Assembly (NCBI GenBank): GCA_041906145.1
Contig: JAYRJU010000001.1
Coordinates: 1,302,001 to 1,366,000, forward strand
DNA from: SHVO01 sp041906145
GTDB taxonomy: Bacteria; Pseudomonadota; Alphaproteobacteria; Rhodospirillales; Rhodospirillaceae
Reading direction: 5' to 3'
DNA: 64,000 nucleotides
Shown: piece by piece, positions 1-9,003 of the stretch
How the letters are laid out: each line of letters starts with the position of its first letter
Numbering within the stretch: position 1 is the first letter of the stretch
Translations under genes and position numbers: made by a program
The notes under the pieces: model-generated
Seen by the model: only the letters and a program-made list of their open reading frames with translations
What the model was told of the DNA's origin: nothing
The model's database searches: none

Positions 1-690
1 CTGATGCTCGGCGATGTTCTGCGCTGGCCGATCAGCTCGCGCTCAACTGTACGCGGCGGCGTCTACGAATACGACGCCGTTGGGCGCCTGCAAGCGGGCG
101 GCGACGCGAAGATCGAGGATTACCTGACGCTCGGGCCCCTCGGGACCGCATTGATGGCGCAGTTGTGGCCGCGCGCGCTTCTCATCGATGAAATCGACAA
201 ATCCGACCTCGATTTCGCCAATGATCTGCTGAACGTCATTGAGGAAGGCGAATATCACATTCCGGAACTGCATCGTTTGAGTGGAAAGGCCGGGGTGAAG
301 GTCAAGGATTTCGATAAAAAACCGGTGACTGTTGAATCGGGGCAGATCAAATGCGTCCAATTCCCGATTGTCGTTATGACATCCAATGCGGAGCGCGATT
401 TCCCCGCGCCGTTCCTGCGCCGGTGCGTACGCCTGAGTGTCGATCCGCCCGCGCCGGAAGATCTGGCGAACATCGTGCGATCGCACCTCAAGGATGTGGA
501 CGACGCGAAACTGCGTGAGATCGTCGCCGCATTCGTCGATGTGCGGAAGGAGAATAAGGAGGTGTCGATCGACCAGCTCTTGAATGCGACCTTCCTCACG
601 GTCCCATTGAGCTCCGACGCCGAACCTATCGCATCCGATGCCCAGAAAATCCGTAGCCTTCTTCTCGCCGCGCTCAACAGCGAATCTTAA
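1..690 (+). CDS. MoxR-type AAA+ ATPase, 5' end outside window
   Basis: C-terminal part of an AAA+ ATPase; the frame is open to the first base, so the true start and the Walker A motif lie upstream. Walker B (ALLIDEIDKSD) is at about residues 58-68 of the visible part, and a sensor-1 region (IVVMTSNAERDFP) and an arginine-rich segment (FLRRCVRL) follow, as in MoxR/McrB-like ATPases. Its stop overlaps the start of the next gene (TAATG), so the two are translationally coupled. Family knowledge: MoxR-type ATPases next to SAV_2336-type proteins are thought to act as NTP-dependent switches or chaperones in conflict systems. That this one controls the downstream TIR protein is inference from the coupling. 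Confidence 0.85.
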   Translation: MMLGDVLRWPISSRSTVRGGVYEYDAVGRLQAGGDAKIEDYLTLGPLGTALMAQLWPRALLIDEIDKSDLDFANDLLNVIEEGEYHIPELHRLSGKAGVKVKDFDKKPVTVESGQIKCVQFPIVVMTSNAERDFPAPFLRRCVRLSVDPPAPEDLANIVRSHLKDVDDAKLREIVAAFVDVRKENKEVSIDQLLNATFLTVPLSSDAEPIASDAQKIRSLLLAALNSES

Positions 691-3600
691 TGGATCTGAC
701 ACGCTACATTGCGGCGCTTGAGGCCGCCGGCTTTGAGCCTGACGCGCGCCATATCCTGGACGCGCTCTGGCTCGCGAGCCGTGGGCTCAGCGTAGATGAG
801 GCGCCCGCGCATGCGGAGGACGCTGGACGCCCGCCATCGCGTCCAAACGAGCCGGTGCTGGAAAACTCGGAAAACACGCCGACCCGCGGCACGGGCGCTG
901 CGGCGCTTTCAGCACAGCCCGTGCGTGTAGATGCAAAAGTCGAGGTGCGCGCCGCCGTTGACTCCGCTTCCACGCCCGTGGAAACCACCGCTTCGGCGGA
1001 GTTGTACGCCCGGGGGGCGGTGCCCGAAGGCGCGCAAACCGTGAAGGGCTCTGCGGTCGGCATTCATGTTCGCCGGCGCCTACCGGATCGGCTTGCGGTG
1101 ATGCAGGCGTTTCGTCCCCTGCGTCAGCGCTGGCCATCTCAGCAGTTCCACGACGTCGATGAAGAGGGCACCGTCGAGACCACCGCGCGGCTGCGGGCTG
1201 TCATGCCGGGGTCGGTGTATCCCGTCTTCACGGCGCGCAAGGAGCCGTGGTTCGATGTCGATGTCGTTCTAGAGGACGACGCGGCGGTCGAGCTGTGGAC
1301 AGAGGCGCTCGAGGAGTTCTGTCAGATCTTGCGGGACACGGCCGCATTCCGTTTTGTGACGCTCTGGCGCTTGCGTCTGGCGGCGGGACGCGATGGCGCG
1401 CGTCGACCAATGTTGGAGCGTGTCACGCGGGAGCACGATCCACGGGGACACATTCCCCTGGGGCATCTGCGCGGGTACGGCGTGCGCCGTCTTGTGATGT
1501 TCGCGACCCACGGGTCGTCCTCGCATTGGCACGACGGAAGCTATGCCCGGATTTTGCGTCCGTTGGCGCAAGAAGACAGCGTGCTCCTTTTGCATCTGAT
1601 GCCGCCGGGCAAATGGGCAAGGACACGTCTGTCTGAACCTCACGGTCTGTGCTCGGCTACCGAAGTCGGAGGTGCGAACGCGTCGCTGCATCCCATGCCC
1701 TTCTGGTGGGCATCCCCGCAGGCCCACGGGACGCGGCGGCTTCTGGCGATGCCGGTCGCGCCGCTGAAAGCGAAGGCGCTGTCGCAGTGGGCGCGCGCGC
1801 TAATGGCCCGGGGTCAGCATGTGCCCATGTATCTTCTGGATCCGATGCAGGCTGGCGGCGCGGAGGACGCACCGTCGCCGCTCGAAAGCCGCGATGACTT
1901 CGCGCGCGCGGTCAACCAATTGCGCGCCACATCACAGACCGCTTTCCAGCTCGCTTTCTACCTCTGTCAAAGCGCTTTCATTATCCCCATTGCGCGCCTT
2001 GTCCTCGAAGCCATGTGCGACAGCGCCGACCACGACACCGATCTCGCCGAACTTCTCCAGAGCGGCCTTGTCGAGACCGTCGACGCGCCCGTCCCCGATA
2101 CCAAATTCTCCGCGCAATACTTTCAGATCAGGCCGCTCGCGCGCGAGATTCTGGTCCGCTCTCTGCGTGAAGCCGACCGACAGAAGATCGCCGATGCTTT
2201 GCAGGGGCATATCAAAGCGGCTCTCGAAAAACGTTTTGGCCAGTTCTCTAAAAGCATCGTCGCGGCGCACGATGCCGGCGGTCAGGTAAACCTGCCCGCT
2301 GATCTCCTGCCGATCGCAATCGCTATGAATCAATACCGCGCGGCGCCTCAAATGAGACCGGCTGCCCCGGTGCCGGCCGTAACGATCAAAGAGTCGCAAA
2401 CTATTTCAGCTCCTGCTGAACGACCTGCGCGGGCTAAGCGTAAACCCTTGGACAGGGCGGCAGCCAAGTCGCGTGGTGTCGTCGAACGGTTGCGGGAAAA
2501 TTATGGCGTCGAGATTCTCGGTGCAATTGCGCGCTTGGTATTGGCTCCGCACGGCCTTGATGCCGTGTTCCTGCCGCCCCCGGTATGGGCGGCGCTGACG
2601 GGCGAAAAGCTGATCCACGAGGAAGAGTCAGGTGATTGGAGATTTGACGGCGCCGCGGCCGACGAACTCCGGAAAGTGTTCGAGGAAACGCCGCTACTAG
2701 GCGTTAATGTCCTGTGGGTTGACGATCACCCCCAGAATAATGAGGAAGAGGAAGAGTTCGTCCAAAACTGGGGCGCAACTATTTTGCGCGCGAAGGATAC
2801 GCGCGCCGCCATCGCGCATCTCGAGCGCGGAACCACGCACGTTGTCATCACGGATATGGTTCGCGGGAAGAATTCTGACGCCGCACTGGATCTCATGCGG
2901 CGCATGCGAGACCGGAAGTGGACTATCCCGGTTATCGTCTATACGTCCCGTGCCGTCAAAGAGCGGGCGCGTCAAACCAGTTGGGCCGGTGCATTCGGTT
3001 GTACGGATACACAGGACGATCTCTACGAGTTGTTGAAGACGGCTATAATCGCCGATCCCGTACGGCCTTCTAGATCGAAGAGCGAGCGTCGGGAAATTCT
3101 CCTTGAAGCTTTGGTCACGGTCGGCGTCTCACGCAAGGAAGCCGATGACCTTACACATGACTACATCAAAAACGGTTATGGCATCGGCGCCCGCGTCTTG
3201 CGTGGTGGCGCACTGGATAGGAAGCTAGCGAACTTCTTGCATCTCGCGTCTGCTTTCGCTGACGCGGTCCTTGCCCAAGTCGTCATTCGGTCGAAGAAAG
3301 ACGACTTCGTCGTTGTCGCCGACGACTTCGCTCCCGGCGCGGCGCCGGGATACAAAATCGTCAACCGCCACGGCCTCATTGCCCGTTGCATCAAAGGCTG
3401 CGAGATCGTCTGGGAGCCGAATGTGCATGACGCGTCCGACTATGTTTCCGCCGAACCGCAGACGCGGGCGGAGCTTGTTCTGCCTCTCATAACACCGCGG
3501 GGCGAGAGTTTCGGCGCGGTAAATATTGAGATGGCGAAACTCGACGCGTTAACCGACGCGAAAATTGAATGGCTGGAAGCCTTTACGAAATCCCTCGAAC

Positions 3601-5258
3601 GGCTGATGCCTGACTTGCGTCGAGCGTCCGAAGTTCACATCACAGAAAAGCGTAAACGCATTTTGTTTTCCTATCACCGTCACTACAGGTCCTATGCAGA
3701 TGCTCTCGCCCAGGTATTGCGCGCTGACGTCGAAGTGGAATGGGACTGGGTCATCGGTCCAGGCGACAAGATGTCGTTCGACGCTGTCACCCGGCAGATT
3801 AAACGCGCGGACGCTGTTCTCGTTGTCGCCGGATCGAAGACCGCGGAAAGCGTATTTTCGCGATCCGAAATCGATTTCGCGCTGAAAGCGGGCAAACCCC
3901 TGATCCCGGTTTTGGTGAACCGGCACGACATAGGAATGCTGCAAGAAGTCCAACCGGCGAATTTTGATCATGATACCCGCCAATTGCGTCCATTGGCTGA
4001 AGTCGCGCCGAAGGATTTACCGCTGGTCATCCTCATGACCGCAAGGAATATTCTTCGCATACTGAACCTGGACACCTCCGGCCTCAGCACTGAGGAGCGG
4101 CATACCTACCCCGACAAGGAAGATCGCTTGTTCTCCCCAGGCGATGTGGTCGAGGCGGAGGGCCGCCCCTTGCGCGGCAAGGATTTCCGCGAACTCGTTC
4201 TCCAGCTCGATCACAACGACCTGTTGATGGGTGTGTATCGCAATGCAGATGAAGATCTCGTCGCCACGCACCTTTACTCGCGTGAACGCCTGAACGAGAT
4301 GCGGAAATCAAGGGCCAGCCTCATCGGCTATTTTGCGCTCGAAAGGGATATCAGGGAGAACGTCCGGATAGAGCGGGGGCTACCTATTTCGCGGTCGCTT
4401 GAAGATCACGCGCTTATCGTTGCTCTTGACATGGAACCTGTTCCACGCCGGGCAGGGCGGAGCGCCGGGCAGTTCCTTGAGTGGGTCGGGGCCGCGAATG
4501 GTGGAGGTGTCAAGCGCGAGAACGCGAATTTCATTGTGTCCTCACCCAAGAAAGGCCCCTCGGCGATTTTAGAAGAGGCCCGACAGCATATGCACGCCCT
4601 CCTGGTGCGTGCGCCAGACGACGTGCGGGAACGGCTGGGCCGCCGCCTGTATCTTTACTTCTCCGGCTCTGTTTTTCGGACTATCGATGCCGCAGGCCGT
4701 TCGGACACCATATTAGTCGACCCGTCTCATCGACCCTTGAAAAGCGGTTCGATGAGACGGGGAATTTCTGTCGGGGCTTGGATAGATGTCCTCTCAGCGA
4801 GTGGACTATTCGAGGAAATCCTTATGTTCGTCGATGGCCACTCGGCGGATAATCCGAACTTAGATGTTTTCCGTAAATTTCCGCCCATCTCTAGAAGTAA
4901 GCGGGAACCCACGGACACATTTCTCATGTATGGTTATTTTCCTCGTTCACACGTGGCGACACGCCTCGATGGTCGTACTTTTACTGATCACCTTCTTGCC
5001 GGGCTGATCGGTGCGGCGCACGATGTAGGTGGGGCTGTGACGCGACAATCGCTGAGAGACTTTCTCTTCGGCCAATATAGGTTGGCCTCGGAGCGTCCTG
5101 TCGCGCAGCTCAGCGGTCCGCAGGACTTAGTGATCGTTTCAGCTGAAGCGGCCGCTGCCTATCAAACAAGATCAAGCGTGGTCTCACGCGAGGTCGCGAA
5201 GCCTAAGCGTCGTGTGAAGGCCAAGCGCAAAATTGCCAAAAAGAAAAAGAAGAAGTAG
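690..5258 (+). CDS. Multidomain SAV_2336-like / receiver / GAF / TIR / caspase-like protein
   Basis: A 1522-residue protein, start fixed by the TAATG overlap with the ATPase gene. Residues 1-550 resemble the N-terminal domain of SAV_2336-type proteins (HVRRRLPDRLAVMQAFRPLRQ region at 126-146). Residues 590-665 are helical. Residues 670-785 form a receiver-like fold (LWVDDHP, putative phospho-acceptor D722, YTS at 751-753) but the usual C-terminal Lys is replaced (GCTDTQ). About 800-975 look GAF-like. About 985-1085 are a TIR domain (RILFSYHR, then SRSEIDFAL with candidate catalytic E1060). About 1235-1460 are caspase-like, with YFSGSVF and FVDGHSA where the catalytic His and Cys motifs should be; there is no cysteine after residue 904. 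The tail is Lys-rich (1504-1522). Predicted cytoplasmic. TIR domains of this kind often cleave NAD; the sensing/effector role is inferred. Confidence 0.8.
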   Translation: MDLTRYIAALEAAGFEPDARHILDALWLASRGLSVDEAPAHAEDAGRPPSRPNEPVLENSENTPTRGTGAAALSAQPVRVDAKVEVRAAVDSASTPVETTASAELYARGAVPEGAQTVKGSAVGIHVRRRLPDRLAVMQAFRPLRQRWPSQQFHDVDEEGTVETTARLRAVMPGSVYPVFTARKEPWFDVDVVLEDDAAVELWTEALEEFCQILRDTAAFRFVTLWRLRLAAGRDGARRPMLERVTREHDPRGHIPLGHLRGYGVRRLVMFATHGSSSHWHDGSYARILRPLAQEDSVLLLHLMPPGKWARTRLSEPHGLCSATEVGGANASLHPMPFWWASPQAHGTRRLLAMPVAPLKAKALSQWARALMARGQHVPMYLLDPMQAGGAEDAPSPLESRDDFARAVNQLRATSQTAFQLAFYLCQSAFIIPIARLVLEAMCDSADHDTDLAELLQSGLVETVDAPVPDTKFSAQYFQIRPLAREILVRSLREADRQKIADALQGHIKAALEKRFGQFSKSIVAAHDAGGQVNLPADLLPIAIAMNQYRAAPQMRPAAPVPAVTIKESQTISAPAERPARAKRKPLDRAAAKSRGVVERLRENYGVEILGAIARLVLAPHGLDAVFLPPPVWAALTGEKLIHEEESGDWRFDGAAADELRKVFEETPLLGVNVLWVDDHPQNNEEEEEFVQNWGATILRAKDTRAAIAHLERGTTHVVITDMVRGKNSDAALDLMRRMRDRKWTIPVIVYTSRAVKERARQTSWAGAFGCTDTQDDLYELLKTAIIADPVRPSRSKSERREILLEALVTVGVSRKEADDLTHDYIKNGYGIGARVLRGGALDRKLANFLHLASAFADAVLAQVVIRSKKDDFVVVADDFAPGAAPGYKIVNRHGLIARCIKGCEIVWEPNVHDASDYVSAEPQTRAELVLPLITPRGESFGAVNIEMAKLDALTDAKIEWLEAFTKSLERLMPDLRRASEVHITEKRKRILFSYHRHYRSYADALAQVLRADVEVEWDWVIGPGDKMSFDAVTRQIKRADAVLVVAGSKTAESVFSRSEIDFALKAGKPLIPVLVNRHDIGMLQEVQPANFDHDTRQLRPLAEVAPKDLPLVILMTARNILRILNLDTSGLSTEERHTYPDKEDRLFSPGDVVEAEGRPLRGKDFRELVLQLDHNDLLMGVYRNADEDLVATHLYSRERLNEMRKSRASLIGYFALERDIRENVRIERGLPISRSLEDHALIVALDMEPVPRRAGRSAGQFLEWVGAANGGGVKRENANFIVSSPKKGPSAILEEARQHMHALLVRAPDDVRERLGRRLYLYFSGSVFRTIDAAGRSDTILVDPSHRPLKSGSMRRGISVGAWIDVLSASGLFEEILMFVDGHSADNPNLDVFRKFPPISRSKREPTDTFLMYGYFPRSHVATRLDGRTFTDHLLAGLIGAAHDVGGAVTRQSLRDFLFGQYRLASERPVAQLSGPQDLVIVSAEAAAAYQTRSSVVSREVAKPKRRVKAKRKIAKKKKKK

Positions 5259-5305
5259 TGGTCGCCGGAGACTTACAGTTTCGCTTTAAACTAATTCGAG
5301 ACAAG

Positions 5306-5340
5306 AGAGGCCAGGGCGGCAAAGCCCGGGCCTCTTTTTT
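5306..5340 (+). terminator. Rho-independent terminator after the conflict module
   Basis: The stem AGAGGCC (5306-5312) pairs with GGCCTCT (5329-5335), with extra G/C pairs inside, and is followed by a run of T (5335-5340). It lies 48 bases after the stop of the TIR protein gene. Confidence 0.85.
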
Positions 5341-5368
5341 GCGCACGGTGTGCGCGTAACGGAGCGAC

Positions 5369-5428
5369 ATGGCTTACGTAAACAAGAAAAAGTGTGTCGC
5401 CGCGCTGTTTCTAGCCGGGCTTCTTTGA
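5369..5428 (+). CDS. Possible 19-residue leader or small membrane peptide
   Basis: A short frame with a GGAG site (5361-5364) four bases before its ATG. The peptide has a KKK segment followed by a hydrophobic stretch (CVAALFLAGLL), like a truncated signal peptide or small membrane peptide. It sits in the gap between the upstream terminator and the frameshifted TonB receptor gene. No homology can be claimed; it may be chance. The rest of the 5259-5571 gap holds the terminator and a GC hairpin. Confidence 0.25.
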   Translation: MAYVNKKKCVAALFLAGLL

Positions 5429-5474
5429 ATATCTTCAAACAATGCGCGTGCGCTGCTGTTGCCCCTCACACACA

Positions 5475-5497
5475 ACGCGCGCCAAAAAATCGCGCGT
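5475..5497 (+). other. Hairpin in the leader of the first TonB receptor gene
   Basis: ACGCGCG (5475-5481) pairs with CGCGCGT (5491-5497) over a 9-base A-rich loop, followed by an AT-rich stretch. It could be a leader hairpin or a weak terminator. Function unknown. Confidence 0.4.
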
Positions 5498-5571
5498 GAA
5501 ATTTTATTGCGGAATTTTATTTTCCGTTCTGCTTAGTATCGACCCGTTCAATCGGCCAAGGGGGGAATCTT

Positions 5572-8482
5572 ATGGTCATTCGCAGCGCGCGTACGCTCGT
5601 GCGTCACATTCGTTCATTGTCGGTCACCACGGCGCTCGCGGGCGTTTCAATGTTCGCGGCGCAAGCCGCGCTCGCGGCCGACGCCGGCGCGCCGGCGTCG
5701 CTTGATGAGATTGTCGTCACCGGATCGCGCATCGTGCGTCAAGGTTATGAAGCGCCGACGCCAGTGTCCGTGCTCGGCGCCGACGAACTCAACAACATGG
5801 GTCTGCCGAACGTCGCCGACGCCGTCGCGCGCCTCCCGGCGCTGCAAGGCAACACAGTCGGGCAACGCACCGTCTCGACCATCGGCGGCGGTACCGCGGG
5901 CATCAACCTCGCCAACCTGCGCGCGCTCGGTCAGTCGCGCACCCTTGTGCTCCTCGACGGCAAGCGCATTGTCGGCTCGAACCTCGGCGGTCTCGGCGGC
6001 GGCCTCATCGGCGGCGCGGTCGATCTGAACACCATGCCGAACAGCCTGATCGCGCGTGTGGACGTCGTCACCGGCGGCGCCTCGGCCGTTTACGGCTCGG
6101 ATGCCTTGGCCGGGGTCCTGAACTTCGTGCTCGACAAGGAATACACGGGCGTTAAAGGCTCGGTGCAGGGCGGCATCACCACCTATGGCGACGGCGAAAG
6201 CTACAAGATCGACATCGGCGCTGGCACGCCGTTCGCCGGCGGCAAGGGTCATCTCCTTGTCAGCGGCGAGCACGCGTACAACGCGGCCATCGATCACGCC
6301 TATTATCGCCAGAACGTCTACGACAACACCTACAACTGGCTCACGAATCCGGCCTATGGAACCGGCGCCGGCCAAAGCACGAGCGTCCCGCAGTACATCG
6401 CGCTGGATCAGGTCGGCCTGTCCAACGCGGCGCCCGGCGGCATCATTACCGCCGGTCCGTTGAAGGGAACCTACTTCCTGCAAGGCGGGACGCCGGCGAA
6501 CTTCGTCTACGGCCCCGTCATCAGCTCACAATACATGTCGGGCGGCATGTGGAAATTCTCGCGCCTCAATGGCCAGCTTCCGCTCAACATCATGCTTGAG
6601 CGCGAGACCATCTTCACGCGTGCGAGCTACGATGTCTCCGACAACGTCAGCGCCTTCGCCGAAGTGCAGTGGTCGCATACCAAAAGCGTGAACTATCAGG
6701 GTGTGCCGTACTTCCGCCTCGGCAACCTCACCATCCGTGCCGACAACGCCTTCATCCCGGCGTCGATCCGCACGCAGATGACCACACTCGGGCTCACCAG
6801 TTTCAGCATGGGTACGTGGAACGGCGACTTCATCGACATGGGCGCGCGTAATCAGCGTTACTTCCGCCGCTACATGGCCGGTTTCGAAGGTAGCTTCGAG
6901 GCAGGCGGCACCGACTGGAATTGGGATGTCTCGGCCTCGCGCTCGACAACCCATATTTCCGCGCGGTCCACCAACAACCCGAACGTGCCGCGCTATCTTG
7001 AAGCCATTGATGCCGTCACCGATCCGGCCACGGGCCGCATCGTCTGCCGCGTCGCGCTCGGCAATCCCAACCACCCGTGTAAGCCGATCAATGTGATGGG
7101 CATCGGCGTCAACGATCCGACGCCCGGCGCTTATCCCTATTCGATCTTCAACGGGTACCTTTACACCCGCATGTCGCTCAACACGTTTGCGGGCACGGTC
7201 ACGGGCGAGCCGTTCGAGTTGTGGGCGGGGCCGGTCTCGGTGGCGCTCAGCGCCGAACACCGCAAGGAGGCCGCGACGGGATTCGCCAGCGCCCAAGATT
7301 TGCTCCGCAACTTCTTCGCGGGCAATTACCAACCCACGATTGGCTCCTACACTGTGACCGAAGGCGCCTTTGAAACCGTGGTGCCGCTCGCGCGCGACGA
7401 GGATTGGGCCCGTTCGCTCGACCTCAATGCCGCCGTGCGCGCCACCTCGTATAGTGCTTCCGGATATGTGACGACGTGGAAGATCGGCGCTACCTACAAT
7501 CCGATCGACGACATCACCTTCCGTGTGACCCGTTCGCGTGACATCCGCGCCTAACATTGGCGAATTGTTCTCGGGCGGCACCACGGGCACCGGCACCGTC
7601 ATCGACGTGTTCCGCAACGAAACCTACGCCATCCTTACAAATACTGTCGGCAATCCGAACTTGAAGCCGGAAAAGGCCGATACCACCGGCCTTGGCGTGG
7701 TCTTCCAGCCGACATTCCTGCAGGGTTTCGGCGCTTCGATCGACTACTACAACATCGACATCAACGGCGCTGTCGCCACCCTTGGCTCACAGCGCATCGT
7801 CGACCGTTGCCGCGGGGGCGACGCTGACCTCTGCACGCTGATCATCCGTGGGGCTCCGGCCGCCGGCCAGACCCTCGGGCTTATCACCCAGGTCAACAAT
7901 CCGGGCCGCAACCTTGTCTCGCAGCAGGCGCGCGGCATCGACTTCGAAGCCAGTTACAACATGCCGCTCTCCACCATCGACGACGCGTGGGCGGGCAATG
8001 TGCAGATCCGTGGTCTGGCTACGAAAGTGCTGCGTTTGAACAGCATCGATCTCGACGGCGTACTGCAAGAAGGCGCCGGTGTTCTCGGCAACGTCTCGAC
8101 CGGCGCGCCGCTCACCACCGGCGACTTCAAGTACCTGGTCTCGCTGGGCTACACGCTCGATATGTTCTCGGGCACACTCACCATGCGTGGTGAAGGTTCG
8201 GGCGTGTATCACAAGAACGCCACGGTCTGCACCACGGGTTGTCCGGTCTCGACGCCGAACGCGCCAACGTTCAGCATGAACCATATCGATGGCCGCAAAA
8301 CGTTTGATCTCAACTTGAACTATAAGTTCATGGACGGTGCGGTCACGACCTTCTTCGTCGTGGACAATCTGTTCAACGAACCGTTGGCGCTGCGGTATGG
8401 CCAGATCAGCAACGGCTACTACGAGAACACGAATGCCGACGAAGGCCGCATCTTCCGTTTGGGTGTGCGCTTCGAAATGTAG
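5572..8482 (+). pseudogene. TonB-dependent receptor broken by a one-base frameshift
   Basis: The start is supported by a GGGGGAA site just before the ATG and by a signal peptide (..AAQAALAADA). A TonB-box/plug start (LDEIVVTGSRI) and the plug motifs GLSQSRTLVLLDGKRI-like and VDVVTGGASAVYGSDALAG follow. The first frame stops at 7552-7554 right after SRDIRA. The adjacent frame resumes at 7550 as PNIGELFSGG and runs to the C-terminal aromatic-rich strand ending in FEM. Adding one base near 7549-7551 restores the common motif SRDIRAPN and a protein of about 970 residues, the size of the four intact paralogues downstream. Either a real inactivating deletion or a sequencing error in the CGCGCC run. 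Outer-membrane importer; substrate unknown. Confidence 0.85.
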
Positions 8483-8501
8483 TCGGAGGCTCTAAAAAAT
8501 T

Positions 8502-8534
8502 GAGGCCAGGACGCAAAGTCCTGGCCTCTTTTTT
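8502..8534 (+). terminator. Strong Rho-independent terminator
   Basis: GAGGCCAGGAC (8502-8512) pairs perfectly with GTCCTGGCCTC (8518-8528) over a 5-base loop, followed by six T (8529-8534). It ends the frameshifted receptor gene. Confidence 0.95.
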
Positions 8535-8552
8535 GTCCGCGTCTCGCGGGCG

Positions 8553-8924
8553 CTACTTCGTCATGCAGAAGGCGGCCAGCTTGTTGCCGTCAAGGTCGCG
8601 GAAATAAGCGGCGTAGAACCCATCGCTGCGCGCGTCCGGCGGACCTTCACAGGTGCCGCCAAGTTCCAGGCACTTTTTATGCAACGCGTTCACCTGATCC
8701 GGATTCGCGGCGGCCAGCGCCACCATGCTGCCGTTGCCGACTGTCGCGTCTTTTTTATCGAAAGGCGTCAGCACGGCGAACATTGGTTTATCGGGCGCTG
8801 TGCCCCAGCCGATGCCGCGGTCGCTCTTGAACGCGACTTGTGCGCCCATCACGCCAAGCAGTTCGCCGTAAAACGCGACGGCTTTGTCGAGATCGTTCGT
8901 GCCGACGCAGGTATATCCAATCAT
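8553..8924 (-). CDS. VOC (glyoxalase/bleomycin-resistance fold) family protein
   Basis: A 123-residue single-domain protein of the vicinal-oxygen-chelate fold: N-terminal IGYTCVGTNDLDKAVAFYGELLG and C-terminal YFRDLDGNKLAAFC are the typical paired beta-alpha-beta ends. The size fits small glyoxalase-like proteins, which act as dimers in the cytoplasm. A GGGGAGAACC site precedes the ATG on the minus strand. The substrate cannot be told; the gene stands alone, convergent with the frameshifted receptor gene. Confidence 0.8.
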   Translation of the reverse strand: MIGYTCVGTNDLDKAVAFYGELLGVMGAQVAFKSDRGIGWGTAPDKPMFAVLTPFDKKDATVGNGSMVALAAANPDQVNALHKKCLELGGTCEGPPDARSDGFYAAYFRDLDGNKLAAFCMTK

Positions 8925-9003
8925 GTGGTTCTCCCCGGTTGATGACTGATGGGCGGGAGTTTAAACCTCCGCGCGCGCGAGCCTCAATCAACAATCCGGT
9001 GAA

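Noticed and set aside
7538..8482. Second half of the split receptor as a separate gene, or a programmed frameshift
   Set aside because: The piece begins mid-barrel with no signal peptide, and no slippery sequence plus structure is seen at the junction.
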